From the NCBI GenBank assembly GCA_027943335.1, contig BSBK01006035.1, forward strand, positions 226,001 to 290,000: a stretch of DNA of 64,000 nt. The letters run 5' to 3'. The notes under the pieces were generated by a model. It did no database searches. It was not told the origin of the DNA and worked only from the letters and a program-made list of their open reading frames with translations. The DNA is from Chamaecyparis obtusa (taxonomy: Eukaryota; Streptophyta; Pinopsida; Cupressales; Cupressaceae). This document shows positions 1-11,880 of the stretch, piece after piece; position 1 is the first letter of the stretch, and each line of letters starts with the position of its first letter. The translations under genes were made by a program, and so were the position numbers.

Positions 1-1843
1 TATCTTGGGTAGACAAGGGCAACTATGGAGGAAAATGGCAACTTGGGTCACCCTTGTCCCCAAATTTGAATTGTGTAATGGCTATTTTATTTAACAAGGA
101 TTCTGGGCCCATGTTAGCCTCCATTGACTTTTGTACCTAGAAATTGATAGGAGAGGTATATAAAAAATGTATCCTCCCTCAATTTTTTAGGCAATTGACA
201 AACAAGGCATCTAATTAAATTCAAGGCAATCAAGTTCAATTCAAGAGATCTCAATGAAAATTTAATATTCCAAGCTCTAAGGGAATATATCAATCATCCA
301 AGGTAGTGTTTGTAGATATAAGAATTTGTGATCACACCCATGATCTTCCTATCCATTAAGTCAACATCAAATACAAACTTCAAGCATCTTCATGAGAAAT
401 TTGATATTAAAAATATTTATGGAGTTATAAGCATTATATTTTTAGGTCAAGCCTCTTATATACATGAGTACACTTTCCTTTCAAGCATATTTCATTTATA
501 TTTAAAGTTTGATTCCTAGGTTTGTGTTTGACTTAGGTAAACCCCTTTCTACACAATATTTTCTCTTTTCTGTGTGCAGGAACAGGTAATGAATGTATAG
601 GAAAAGTTGTAGATAGATTAGCAGAAGTGATATTATCTAAAAGTAGTTTTTTTAGAAAGTACCAGGTTTAAGGTGAGTGAGCTACTCCAGTATAGGACTA
701 AGGTGAGTGATTTTCCCCTGTCCTCCTTTGGCCTAAAATTTGGTCTGTAGGATAGAATTGGTTTGTCATTCCTCGATCTTCCTGTACATGCATACAACTA
801 TATTTTCTTCCTATTTAACCCTATATCTTGAATTTTCCATTTAAATTTTTATAATTATAGTCCCTCCATTAACAAAGGATCAATACATATTCTTAGAGAT
901 TATTATTCTTGAGGCCTATTGGATCATTTTCCTTCTAATGTAATAGGTGGCAAATAGTTGTGAGATAGATTATGTGTTTGCATGTATAAACTTGTGACTT
1001 CGATCGCAACATTGATCACTAAAAAAAACCTTTTGTCGAACCAGAAAAAGGTATAGAGAGAATATTAGAGACAACCAAAAATATCAAATAATATGAAAAC
1101 CTATCTAATCTACCATAAAATCCACTTGAAAATAAAAAAGAGATCAAAACAAAGAAAAAAACCCTTTCAAGTGTAGCTTCTATGTTCTCCTTTCCTCTCC
1201 ATTGAAATGGACATTATGTAGCTCTTGATTTTGAAAAATATGCACTATAATTGAAATCAAAATGATGATAATAAGAATACTAGGAGTGCAGTTAAATGAT
1301 GAAGGAAAATTGGGCTCAATTTGAAAAGATTGGGAGCCAAAATGCAAAAATGGAAACAAGTGTGCAACTTGGAAGGATTGTCATAATTATGACAAATTGG
1401 TGCACAAATTAGCATGCACAAATAAATTAACAATCACGGGAAATATGGAAGAATAAAGATGAGGCTAATTAGTAGACAATTATGAAACAAAAAATGAGGA
1501 AAAAGGGATAGGGAAGGTGGAAGAAATTAGAGGCTAATTAATAGGAAATCATGAAGCACAAATTAAGGAGATGGAAGATTAGTAGGAATGGAATTCTAAA
1601 TATTTGGATTTCATTTACTCCCTCCACATGGAAATTAGGAATTAAAATTCACTTAATTCATGAAAAGGTGACAATTAATTACTATGAAATTAATTAATTG
1701 GGAGACTTAGTAAAAGGGGATAATTAGTATGATTAAATGATTAAGATATAGGGATAGAGTATGGGTTATATACGTCTAGAGGAGAATTAAATAATGATTG
1801 ACCAAATTAATGGTGTGGGAATGAAATTGAATCTTATCCTAAT
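1..1843. other. Unassigned non-coding sequence
   Basis: AT-rich sequence with no recognisable protein, RNA gene or terminal repeat. The only open frame, 63 codons at 328-519, has no recognisable domain. A short imperfect duplication of the motif aaggtgagtga occurs near 670 and 700. This is probably old transposon-derived DNA into which E1 inserted, but I cannot assign it. Confidence 0.5.
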
Positions 1844-4263
1844 CAAAACCAAGGTGGGTGTACCTAATCCAGTATCTTATGGCATTCTAGGACTTTAAAC
1901 TAGATTGAACAAAGCAGATGATAACAAGAGACTACTAAATGTTAACCAAGCATTCATTGAATCTCTATTGCTATGATGGAACATTACTACTATCAACCAA
2001 ATAATAATTAAAACTTGAAAAGGTGTTGATATATGAAGGTGGAAAGAAGTAAACAAGAGCCAATCAAGCATTGAACTCAACTGAATATACTAATCCATGA
2101 TCAGTGCCATTATCCATTGGATAGATCTCAAATACAGACATTGAAACATGAACCAACTACTGTCAAAGACTCGTAGCCATAAACATAAACATTCCAGCCC
2201 ATCCACTACTTATAGTATCCTTCTATAGACAAATCAAAATGAATCTATGCCCTATCCAAAGTATATTTCACTTGATCCTAGATCAAGAACTAAAGACTAG
2301 AACATATACAAAGGTAACCCTATGCAATGGATCAGAAAATCTAGAATTCACACGATTGACACCAAGAAGAGACTTGAAAGCTTGAAATAATTATATTAAG
2401 TATGATGAGTCATGTACATGTTCAAAGTAGAAAAGAGAGAAAACCACTTCAATAACTTGCAAAAGACTACAAGGAAATTTTGTTCAATCTACATACAATG
2501 TGATACAGCCTGCTACAACCCCCTGGAACCAACCGAAATCAGAACCCTTCTAAATGATCCTGAAAATCCTTTTATAGGAATAAGGATTGCAATAAGCAAA
2601 GGATCATTTAGGGCAAAAATAGGTCTGCAACAACCAAGTACAACAAAAATTAAAGAATGCAGGTAAACCTTAAAACCCTAGAAAATCAGATCAAATCTGA
2701 TGTACAAATGCATTGGTTTCATACTCAAGGTTAACTGTAGATACAAATTCAATTGACTTCTTGCTGCAACAAACAAAAATTAAATGCCAGAGTCGACCTA
2801 CATAAGAACATGCGTGTACCAGTCATGGAAATCTTTGACAAAATCAAAACCCTAGCCGCTTGCTGTCAAAAAAATCAGTCCTTTGTATTCATTCGGCATG
2901 GTACCCTAGGCAAGAAAATCTATTTAGGATAGCCGCACAAATCTCCCTCATCACTCTCTAACTACAACTACCCTGAAGAAATCAATTCTGAACCACCTCC
3001 TTTATCCTATACGGCCACCGCTTCAAACCCTGGCAAGAACCCTGCAGAAAGATTTGAATTTTGAATGGAAACGGCTACAGGATCCAATTTAAAACATGAC
3101 CATCAATCCCATTCCTTCCTGGAAAATCATGCGATCCTCATTGAATTTTTCAATAGTTACAAACCCTTTGAAAAAGTCAACAGCCACACCAACAGTCAAC
3201 AACCACTCAAAATCAAACACTTCAGCACCACGTAGCACCTCAGACCCACCTTGCCGCTTAGATTCAATACAAAATGTTAGTCACATGATTTCATAGCATG
3301 AAAATGGCCTATGCGAACATGTGACAAACTGCCAGCATTCACCTCATCATTTGCCTTTAAGTTACAGTCCCACTTGGTACACCTGTCAAGCACCCATTCA
3401 CTGAATACTGCCCAGTCACCTCTAACACAGGCCCCATCGACACCTACCATGTCACAAACCTTCCGATCAATAAAAAGCCTCCATCTTTGAAACACTTGGC
3501 ACTGGACCCACAACCATCAACCAGAACGCTTGGGAGATTGGATGGTAGTTGCATGATAGCATGGGCTTGAAATATTCCATGCGATTATACAACCAACATC
3601 AATTTTGAATCTGTGAGTGACATACTAGGCCCACCTGATAGCATATCCAACTCACTACTCTTGACTAATTAAAAGGTGCCAACTGTGCATGCGTGGCAGT
3701 GGACCCACTAAGAAACATACACCGCCTGGAAGATCAGATGGACACCGCATGATCTCATGGCTCTGACACAGTCTATGAGAAGATGCGCCCATCGTTAGAT
3801 CAAGATGGTGTCAGAGAGATGCTAGGCCCAGGAAATATAAAATTCATCGGGACATTAGAAAATTTGAGGCATTGGGACTTAGGAAATATTAAAATACCGT
3901 CGGGCACCAGACTTAGGAAATATTAAAGGGGACCCCAACATAAAACCTTAGTTGCATGATCACATGGCATGAAAATGGCCTATGCAATCATGTGACAAAC
4001 TGCTCAACACATAGAGTGAAGGATAAAGTGGGGCAACAAATCAACACATGCGTAATTTGGGACTTTAGTGGCCTGAAAAGGTAATGCAAAATTAGAACAG
4101 GGCCAGGGTAGTTTAGGGTTTTCTCTATAACGGCTAGATAATTCAAAATTTTCACCTAGGGTTTAAGGCAGAGACCGAAGGAAAATAGGTATAGACATGG
4201 AATTTTCTGCAAGGATAGACCATTTTCAAAGGATTTTTGCTAAAGCAAGAAAATGGGCTAACA
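1844..4263 (-). repeat. E1 left long terminal repeat (3' LTR)
   Basis: Direct copy of 6710-9125 with an offset of 4862-4866 bases. The outer left end (the LTR 3' end on the minus strand) has no matching CA terminus, and similarity stops abruptly at caaaacc. The inner end is TG on the minus strand at 4263. The outer tip may have been lost. The short open frames inside are shared by both copies and look like chance. Confidence 0.8.
2568..2576 (-). promoter_or_regulatory. TATA box in E1 left LTR
   Basis: On the minus strand this reads TATAAAAGG, about 1.69 kb into the LTR and 0.72 kb before its end, a normal position for an LTR promoter. It is conserved in the other repeat at 7434-7442. Confidence 0.5.
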
Positions 4264-4587
4264 GTGGCTCTGACTAAGGATGCATGCCTCTTGCAGGCAT
4301 GGCAAGAATTCATATCTCTGGGAACAGTAGACCACCTACTAGAAAAGGGCACAAAGGCCTCAAAAAACACAAGGAAAACAGGAAGGGAAACCCATAATAG
4401 AAAAGGAAAAAACTATACAGAGTGTACATTTTTACAAAAAACCTATAGCATCCAACCTGAGTTAGTCTTTGCCTCTATCAAAAATTTGTTTTTCATTTCT
4501 TCTTTCATGAGGCACACCAGATATTTTATTTTCAGTTGTTTCACCAGGCATGTCAACATTTCGAACCAGCATGTCAGGCATAACAAA

Positions 4588-6000
4588 CTAACTATCTTCA
4601 TAGTGCATGTAAAAAATTTTAGCACTCCCTTCATTTTGCTCACTATGAAGAAAAGACTCATCATACCTATGAATAGTACCATCAAATAAAAACCTATTCT
4701 TTTCTACTGATTCATGTATGCTATCAATTGAAAACACAAAAAACTCATACACTACTTGCTGAAAGGCTTCATTTATACCTTGACCTTGCATTTCCATGGG
4801 TGCAACCGGCTGGAACTCAGATGAATAGTCAAACTCATGTTCACAAATGTGATTATTACCAAATTCTGCAACTATTCCACAACCTTCTGATGAATAGAAT
4901 GCAACATCATCATTTAAAACTTTGTCACACATGGAAGAAGAACATCTTGGTTCCTCATAGCAGTATGACAATATGTCATCATTTACATCTAGTTCAACTA
5001 CATCTGAAATCTCCATGTGTTCTTCAAACAATGGATTGATGACTCCATGTAATACTCCTTGTTGAACATTATGAAAAAAAATGGGCTGATCATCATCAAA
5101 ATCCTCATCATATAAAGCATTAGTAAACACTTCAAATTCACTACCCATTTCATGATTATGGAGAGACTCATTGATGTCACATTTAATCACCATTTCCTTA
5201 TCTTCATACTTTGAGGACAAATCACTCTCAAAGTCATCATATTCAAACTGATTTGTATTATGCAAAAACTGAGATGCATTTTCATTTTCAGATTCAAAAA
5301 GGGAAAACATACCTTCACTGATAAAGGAGTGTTCACTTCCATCATTACTTTCTTCCTCCTATGTTGCATTTGACTCATATGAAGACACCTCAACATCACT
5401 GCCTTTCTCATCCTCACCTAAATAACTGGTCCTAGCACATTCAGACATTTCTGAACAAGTGGAAGATCCTGTATACAATGATTCTGACTCCTAATCACTG
5501 CTACAATCTAAATACTCCTCTGAAAAAAATTCATCATTAGAAATATCCTCAGCATTAGGTATGGATTGCTCTGAAATACAACTTGTATTCCATTTTTGCC
5601 GATGATCCTTTTGCAACTTATTCCATTCATCATCATCAGCAAACTCTTTTAAGAACAACCATTTTAACTCAGTCAATGAAGAGATGCATTTTGGGGGTAA
5701 TCTTAAATACCAATCAGATGCAACCCCTTTGAGGGATCTCCCAAAAAACATCATACTAACATCTTCCTCAAAAATTTGATAGTTTACAATAAATCTGAAG
5801 AATGCTAGGATATGCTCTACTGCTGAATTAGACTGACAAACAAAAATTGGAATCAGATCCATAAGCTCACTAGGAAAAGAATGAGGAGACATTGGAAGAA
5901 CATAACTTAAAGCTCTATCCAACTTGAGAAAACATAGCCGCCTAGACTGGCTTTTTCCCTGATGATCCATCTGATTTGAAACAAGATGAGAACCACTCAT
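4588..6000 (-). pseudogene. E1 gag-like acidic protein, two in-frame stops
   Basis: A single minus-strand frame runs from an ATG at 6000 to a stop at 4588, about 470 codons, broken only by TAG codons at 5491-5493 and 5359-5361. Codons about 75-125 look like a retrotransposon gag core: FFGRSLKGVASDWYLRLPP followed by SSLTELKWLFLKEF, which matches the usual pattern of a hydrophobic run, a D-W-Y/F pair and an LxxxFLxxF helix. After residue 150 the protein becomes extremely rich in Asp, Glu and Ser with scattered aromatic residues and no zinc knuckle. A gag core would assemble particles and package RNA; the role of the acidic tail is unknown. The two stops read as old mutations, because the frame is otherwise intact with no indels. 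Confidence 0.7.
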
Positions 6001-6201
6001 CTTATCTCAGTCTTCCCTTTACACTAGCACTAAATACCTGATAGGGAAACATTGTTATCATTGAGAATGAAAAATACCTGGAAGTATTGCAGTTGAAACC
6101 TTGTTGATCGGAAGCAAGGCAGATCTAGAGCTCATCTTACAGCTCCATTAGGATCTTTGCTATGTAGAGTCACCACCTCCTTGGAGAGGAAAATACTGCA
6201 A

Positions 6202-6283
6202 TGTTTTGTATCTTCTTCCAATCAACCAAACATCACCAGGCCTCAGTGTTTTGTATCTTCTTCCAATCAACCAAACAACTTGG
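6202..6283. repeat. 45-nt tandem duplication
   Basis: The unit tgttttgtatcttcttccaa and what follows occurs at 6202 and again at 6247, nearly identical, in the untranslated leader of E1 between the primer-like sites and the gag-like frame. Confidence 0.8.
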
Positions 6284-6413
6284 TGAGATGATTTGAAACT
6301 TATTAATACTGACTCTTATACACTTCAATGCAAACCACTGGATAAAAAATAGGCAGGCCAGGAGTCTAGCTCAACTTGGAACCTGCACTATTTATTCTTG
6401 ATTATAATCTCTA

Positions 6414-6432
6414 TTCCCCAGCAGAGTCACCA
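6414..6432 (-). promoter_or_regulatory. Primer-binding-site-like sequence 2 in E1
   Basis: Minus-strand TGGTGACTCTGCTGGGGAA, 125 bases from the first copy and preceded by a similar CACCAACAAGA. A third, eroded copy (TGGTGACTCTAC) lies near 6165-6175. Only one can be the real primer site; the others are duplicates. Confidence 0.4.
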
Positions 6433-6538
6433 TCTTGTTGGTGACTCGGATGGGCAAATCCATCTGGTCAATAGGATTTTGACTTTACAATATACCCACA
6501 ACCAGAGATTCTAACAGATGTAGTTCTTCATTTTTGTT

Positions 6539-6557
6539 CTCCCCAGCAGAGTCACCA
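6539..6557 (-). promoter_or_regulatory. Primer-binding-site-like sequence 1 in E1
   Basis: On the minus strand this reads TGGTGACTCTGCTGGGGAG, of the form of plant Ty3/gypsy primer sites (TGG at the start, complementary to a tRNA CCA end). It is preceded by CCACCAATAAGA, so an LTR end just before it is possible. I do not assign the tRNA. Confidence 0.45.
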
Positions 6558-7433
6558 TCTTATTGGTGGTTTGAAAATGCTTATGCCAACTAGGGCTGCC
6601 AATATGCCTTGAGACTAATATTAGGAATGGTTAGTTCCAAGTATGAGAGCTCTGCAAGACAACTGGACCAACTATAGGGACAAGACTGCCCTCTGCACTT
6701 CTGGCTCTGCAAAACCAAGGTGGGTGTACCTAATCCAGTATCTTATGGCATTCTAGGACTTTAAACTAGATTGAACAAAGCAGATGATAACAAGAGACTA
6801 CTAAATGTTAACCAAGCATTCATTGAATCTCTATTGCTATGATGGAACATTACTACTATCGACCAAATAATAATTAAAACTTGAAAAGGTGTTGATATAT
6901 GAAGGTGGAAAGAAGTAAACAAGAGCCAATCAAGTATTGAACTCAACTAAATATACTAATCCTTGATCAGTGCCATTATCCATTGGATAGATCTCAAATA
7001 CAGACATTGAAACATGAACCAACTACTGTCAAAGACTCATAGCCATAAACATAAACATTCTAGCCCATCCACTACTTATAGTATCCTTCTATAGACAAAT
7101 CAAAATGAATCTATGCCCTATCCAAAGTATATTTCACTTGATCCTAGATCAAGAACTAAAGACTAGAACATATACAAAGGTAACCCTATGCAATGGATCA
7201 GAAAATCTAGAATTCACAAGATTGACACCAAGGAGAGACATGAAAGCTTGAAATAATTATATTAAGTATGATGAGTCATGTACATGTTCAAAGCAGAAAA
7301 GAGAGAAAACCACTTCAATAACCTACAAAAGACTACAAGGAAATTCTATTCAATCTACATACAATGTGATATAGCCTGCTAGAACCCCCTGGAACCAACC
7401 AAAATTAGAACCCTTCTAAATGATCCTAAAAAT

Positions 7434-7442
7434 CCTTTTATA
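7434..7442 (-). promoter_or_regulatory. TATA box in E1 right (5') LTR
   Basis: Minus-strand TATAAAAGG, identical to the copy at 2568-2576. As this lies in the 5' LTR, it is the one that would drive transcription of the gag-like frame at 4588-6000. Confidence 0.5.
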
Positions 7443-8812
7443 GGAACAAGGATTGCAACAAGCAAAGGATCATTTAGGGCAAAAATAGGTCTGCAACAAC
7501 CAAGTACAAAAAAAAGTAAAGAATGCAAATAAACCTTGAAACCCTAGAAAATCAGATCAAATATGATGTACAAATGCATTGGTTTCATACTCAAGGTTAA
7601 CTGCAGATACAAATTCAACTGACTTCTTGCTACAAGAAACAAAAATTAAATGCCAGAGTCAACCTGCATAAGAACATGCATGTACCAGTCATGGAAATCT
7701 CTGACAAAATCAAAACCCTAGCCGTTTGCTGTCAAAAAAATTAGTCCTTTGTATTCATTCGGCATTGCACCCCAAGCAAGAAAATCTAATTAGGACAGCC
7801 GTGCAAATCTCCCTCATCACTCTCTAACTACAACTACCCCAGAGAAATCAATTCTAAATCACCTCCTTTGTCCTATACGGCCACCACTTCAAACCCCGGC
7901 AAGAACCCTTCAGAAAGATTTAAATTTTGAATGGAACAGCTACAGGATCTAATTTAAAACATGACCATCGATCCCATTCCTTCCCAACAAATCGCGCGAT
8001 CCTCATTTAATTCTGCAATAGTTACAAACCCTTTGAAAAATTTAACGGCCATGCCAACAGTCAACAACCACTCAAAATCAAACACTTCAGCACCGTGTAG
8101 CACGTCAGACCCACCCTGCCACTTAGAGTCAATACAAAATGTTAGTTGCATGATCACATAGCATGAAAATGGCTTATGTGAACATGCGACAAACTGCCAG
8201 TATTCACCTTGTCATTTTCCTTTAAGTTACGGTCCCACCTGATACACCTATCAAGCACCAATTCACTGAATACTGCCCAGTCACCTCTAACATAGGCCCC
8301 ACCAACACCTTCCATGTCACTAACTTGTCGATCAATGAAAAGCCTCCATCTCTGCAACACTTGGCATTGGACCCACAATCATCGACTAGAACACTTGGGA
8401 GATCAGATGGTAGTCGCATGATCACATGGGCTCAAAAGATTCCATGCGATTATATGACCACCGTCAATTTTCAATCTGTGACTGAGATACTGGGCCTACC
8501 TGACAGCATATCCAACTCATCGCTCTCAACCAATTAAAAGGTGCCAACTGTGCATGCATGGCAGTGGACCCACTGAGAAACATACACCACTTGGAAGATC
8601 AGACAGATGTTGCATGATCTCATGGCTCTGACATAGTCTATGAGAAGATGCGCCCACCGTTAGATCAAGATGGTGTTAGAGAGATGCCAGGCCCAAGAAA
8701 TATAAAAGCTATCGAGACAAAAAATTTGAGGCGCTGGGACTTAGGAAATATTAAAATACCATCGGGCACTAGACTTAGGAAATATTAAAGGGGAACTTGA
8801 CATAAAACCTTA

Positions 8813-8858
8813 GTCGCATGATCGTATGGCATGAAAATGGCCTATGCGATCATGCGAC
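8813..8858. repeat. Imperfect hairpin in E1 LTR
   Basis: Arms gtcgcatgatcg (8813) and cgatcatgcgac (ending 8858) are perfect over 12 bases around a short loop. A weaker version is at the matching place in the other LTR (about 3951-3997). Related GCATGATC/CATGG motifs recur several times in each LTR. Confidence 0.55.
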
Positions 8859-9125
8859 AAACCACTCAACACATAGAGTGAAGGATAAAGGGGGGCAACA
8901 AATCAACACATGCGTAATTTGGGACTTTAGTGGCCCGAAAAGGTAATGCAAAATTAGAACAGGGTCGGGGAAGTTTAGGGTTTTCTCTATAATGGCTAGA
9001 TAATTCAAAATTTTCACCTAGGGTTTAAGGCAGAGACCGAAGGAAAATAGGTATAGCCATGGAATTTTCTGCAAGGATAGACCATTTTCAAAGGATTTTT
9101 GCTAAAGCAGGAAAATGGGCTAACA

Positions 9126-10080
9126 AATTGTAATGCCAAAAATGATAACACATAGACTATAAGGCTTGACCATTTTTGAGCATCTACATTTTTCCCCTCT
9201 TTGATACAATGGAATTCAAAGCATCGTGTCAAAAAATACTAATAAAAATTGCACTAAAACATGCCCTGGTGAAAACAGGATACATGGATGCCCCCTCAAG
9301 AAATTGACTAAAAAATGCAAGTGATAGGTTAATTTGTCAACAACAACAAGACGAATCCATAGAAAAAAAATGGATCAAAAATCAAAGGTCAAATGCAAAA
9401 TTTATGAGGCTCGGATTGCAAAAAACATCATGACCAATACAAAAAACAAGGCTTGCACATCCACAAAGGCAACAAATGGGGTATGAAAGGGCTTGGAGAG
9501 GATTTTTTAGGTCATTTTCACTCTCACTTTTGGGAGAATTGGAGCTTGGGAGCTAGGAGGATGGATCGATTGCAAGTAGATAAATATCATGGGGAACGAG
9601 TGTGGAGATATCAATGGCCAATGAAAATAGGACCGCGGGTGAGTATATAAAGGCCTCTCAGTGATTGCATTATTTTTCATGCATTACTAGGTGTCTAGGG
9701 AGTCGGTCTAGGAGGAAACATGGGTCCCAGGGGAAAAATTTGGGGTCTAACACCCCAAATGCATAAAAAATGTAGCCAAGTGTAGTCTTGGTTGCACTTG
9801 GTATTCCAAGTATGGTCCTACTGCACTTGGGAGCCAGATTTGTGTAGTTGGTCACCAAACTACACAATTGGTCAAAACAACTACATATTAGGGAAAGACA
9901 GTACCAAAAGCTTCCTGAATAAGAAAAACTTAGTCAAAACCCTAGGATAGGTCAAACATTAGGTCAAACTTAGTCAACAATAATAGAAAACAATAGAAAG
10001 TTGACACAAGTTGCACAGTGAATGCAGGAGGAGCTACCCCTATTGCAGACATAGAAGAGCACACTAATGTACTTGGATTT
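9126..10080. other. Unassigned sequence upstream of the PMD gene
   Basis: No recognisable coding sequence. A 65-codon open frame at 9453-9650 has no known domain. The segment carries a CCAAT/TATA pair near 9618-9653 that could serve the PMD gene downstream. Otherwise I see nothing. Confidence 0.45.
9618..9653 (+). promoter_or_regulatory. CCAAT and TATA promoter-like pair
   Basis: CCAAT at 9618-9622 is followed by TATATAAAGG at 9644-9653, 26 bases apart, about 430 bases ahead of the first recognisable PMD codons. The TATA match is good and the orientation fits the PMD gene, but no transcript evidence is available. Confidence 0.35.
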
Positions 10081-11880
10081 TCAACATAGGCTAAGTCCAC
10101 ACAAGAGAGACATAATAGCGGGACTAGGATTACAATACTTCATGTAAATTCATGAGATTATGAAAAACATGGGTCTGATTACAACACTAGTGGAGTGATG
10201 GCATTCAGAGACTAGTTCTTTCCATCTGCCAACTCGGGAGGCTACAATGACTCTAGAGGATGTTTAATGCATCCTTAGGATACTTATACATGGAGAGATT
10301 GAAAATTATGACCCAGAAACAAGGAGAGAAACACTACACTATTTATTCAATTGCGATGATGAGGAGCTAAACATTAGAGATTACAAGATCTGATGGGACA
10401 CTTTAGCTAGACAACATGATAGATTGGTGATAGTCTTATGTTGTGTGATTGTGTAATTACTAGTACCAAATAGGAGAGGACATGGATTCCCTATTGGATG
10501 GGGTAGAGTGCTTTAAAGGATGATCATGGATGGGACATTATTTTCATGAGGTCCATGTATGTTAGCCATGACATACTATCATTTACATCAGGTAGTGTAC
10601 AAAGGAGGATTGTCTATGAGTAGCAGTGTTACGTTATACAGATTTGGGCTTACGAGCACATAGTAGTATTATGTCCTATTTTAGAGTGGGTTGTGATTTT
10701 AGATATTCCATATGTTTATTGTTATGCTAGAGAACTTGCACAATGACCAATGGGATACACATTATTCTTTAGGCATGCAATGGATACATTGAGGGATTTC
10801 ACTTGGAGACCATACATAGACTTCCCTGGATGGGATGATGAGGATCACTTGCCTTACTATAGACATGAGCAATACTTAATTTGGTTTAATATTATAGGTC
10901 ATGTGGTCATCGAGGTTCAGTTCTCAGAGAGGGTGCATAGACAGTTTGGGGAGAGATAGAGAGTGCAGGCAAGGATGACATTATTTGCATCTTAAGAGGT
11001 GAGATTAGATCATGGGGAGCTCTGATCAAATCATAGGTAGCTTATGAATAGTTTGATAATTTACAACTGAGATAGTTGAGAGAAGGTGAAAATATCATGA
11101 ATGAAGGTACCATGCTAGAGTATGACAAATAGTTTTCATAGCATAGGCCTATTCCTCTAACAGATCTAGATGTGCTAGTGTCGAGGATGTAAGTTCCAAT
11201 ATTAGTTGATTAGGATAGAAGTGATGAGGATGATGAGGATGATATTGAGGGAGAGGATGGTGGCACTGAGGAGGGGGATGAGGAGAAAAACAACAGTGAG
11301 GAGAGTGACATCACTGAGTTTAGTAGTGAGGAGAGTGAGGATGATGACATTCCAAATGTTGTGCCTATGCAGGTGGATCAAGATAGAGAGGCTCCACTAT
11401 ATGATGAGGTTATATAGGCTCCCGAGGACATGAAGATGTAGGATGAGATTACAGTTGATGAGGGAGATAGGTAGTAGAGATAGAATATGTCAAACTTGAT
11501 ACTCTAGATAGACAAGCTAACTGTAGAGAGGGATGTAGATTAAGTAGCTTGGGATACAAAGCAATTAGTATTTATAGCACAAATAGATAGATTGTCAATT
11601 GAGCTAGATAGATTGATAGTAGAGAGGGATACAAAAATATCCTCTCAAGACATATCATTGTCCATATCACATAGAGTGGAGGATGAGTCATGATAGTTCA
11701 TTGGAAAAATTGTGGATGCAGGTGTGTGCGAGGTAGCAAGGCTGGTAGGGGATACTTGAGAAGAGATGCACTAATAGAAGGATATGTACATGAGAGATGG
11801 ACCACGACATCAGTGGGTGTCAAGATTCAAGCCTTCTTTTAGAATATCATACTCTTAGAGGACATTGAGAAGTGGGGGAG
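10081..11880 (+). pseudogene. Plant mobile domain (PMD) gene, 5' part, decayed
   Basis: One + frame from about 10100 reads through several stops into a PMD. Visible motifs are MGLITTLVE then SFHLPTREATMTLEDV (10214-10262), ILRILIHGE, the helix LAMTYYHLHQVVYKGG (10561-10608), and, after a one-base shift, QIWAYEHIVVL (about 10642). Then come WRPYIDF (10810) and ERVHRQFGE (about 10925-10955), the typical PMD ending. An Asp/Glu-rich linker follows (about 11215-11430), then heptad-like stretches. PMD proteins occur as stand-alone plant genes (MAIN family) and inside Mutator-like and gypsy transposons. At least eight stops and one or more frameshifts make this a pseudogene. E2 interrupts it at 11880, and the frame resumes at 15602. 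Whether it was a host gene or transposon cargo is unclear. Confidence 0.7.

Larger units (their letters stand above)
1844..9125 (-). mobile_element. E1: non-autonomous LTR retrotransposon (gag-like only)
   Basis: Two direct repeats of about 2.4 kb (1844-4263 and 6710-9125) flank a 2.4-kb interior. Read on the minus strand, each repeat begins TGTTAGCCC, a normal LTR start, and has a TATA box at the same place. The interior holds one gag-like acidic reading frame and no protease, RT, RNase H or integrase, so the element would need enzymes from another element. Two primer-site-like sequences (core GACTCTGCTGGGGA) sit 150-300 bases inside the 5' repeat instead of next to it. No clean polypurine tract or target duplication was found. 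The repeats differ by scattered substitutions and few indels, so the insertion is not very recent. Confidence 0.75.
6710..9125 (-). repeat. E1 right long terminal repeat (5' LTR)
   Basis: Direct copy of 1844-4263. On the minus strand it starts TGTTAGCCC at 9125. The shared sequence ends at 6710, but the first primer-site-like sequence is at 6539-6557. The true 5' LTR may therefore extend to about 6560, with the matching tip missing from the left copy. Confidence 0.8.

Noticed and set aside
1825..1829. aattg before the E1 left LTR as a target duplication matching aattg at 9126
   Set aside because: It would place the LTR edge 14 bases outside the shared sequence with no TG/CA end. A chance match of 5 bases is likely.
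4237..4689. 150-codon + frame across the E1 LTR edge
   Set aside because: It overlaps the gag-like frame and LTR on the opposite strand and shows no domain.
11206..11433. 75-codon open frame rich in Met and Arg
   Set aside because: It is the shifted reading of the GATGAG repeats that encode the acidic PMD linker.
11870..11880. Polypurine tract aagtgggggag directly before an LTR start, suggesting that 11881 is a 3' LTR of an upstream element
   Set aside because: The target duplication, primer site and second LTR show 11881 is the 5' LTR of E2, and the purine run is coding sequence of the PMD gene, whose frame continues at 15602.
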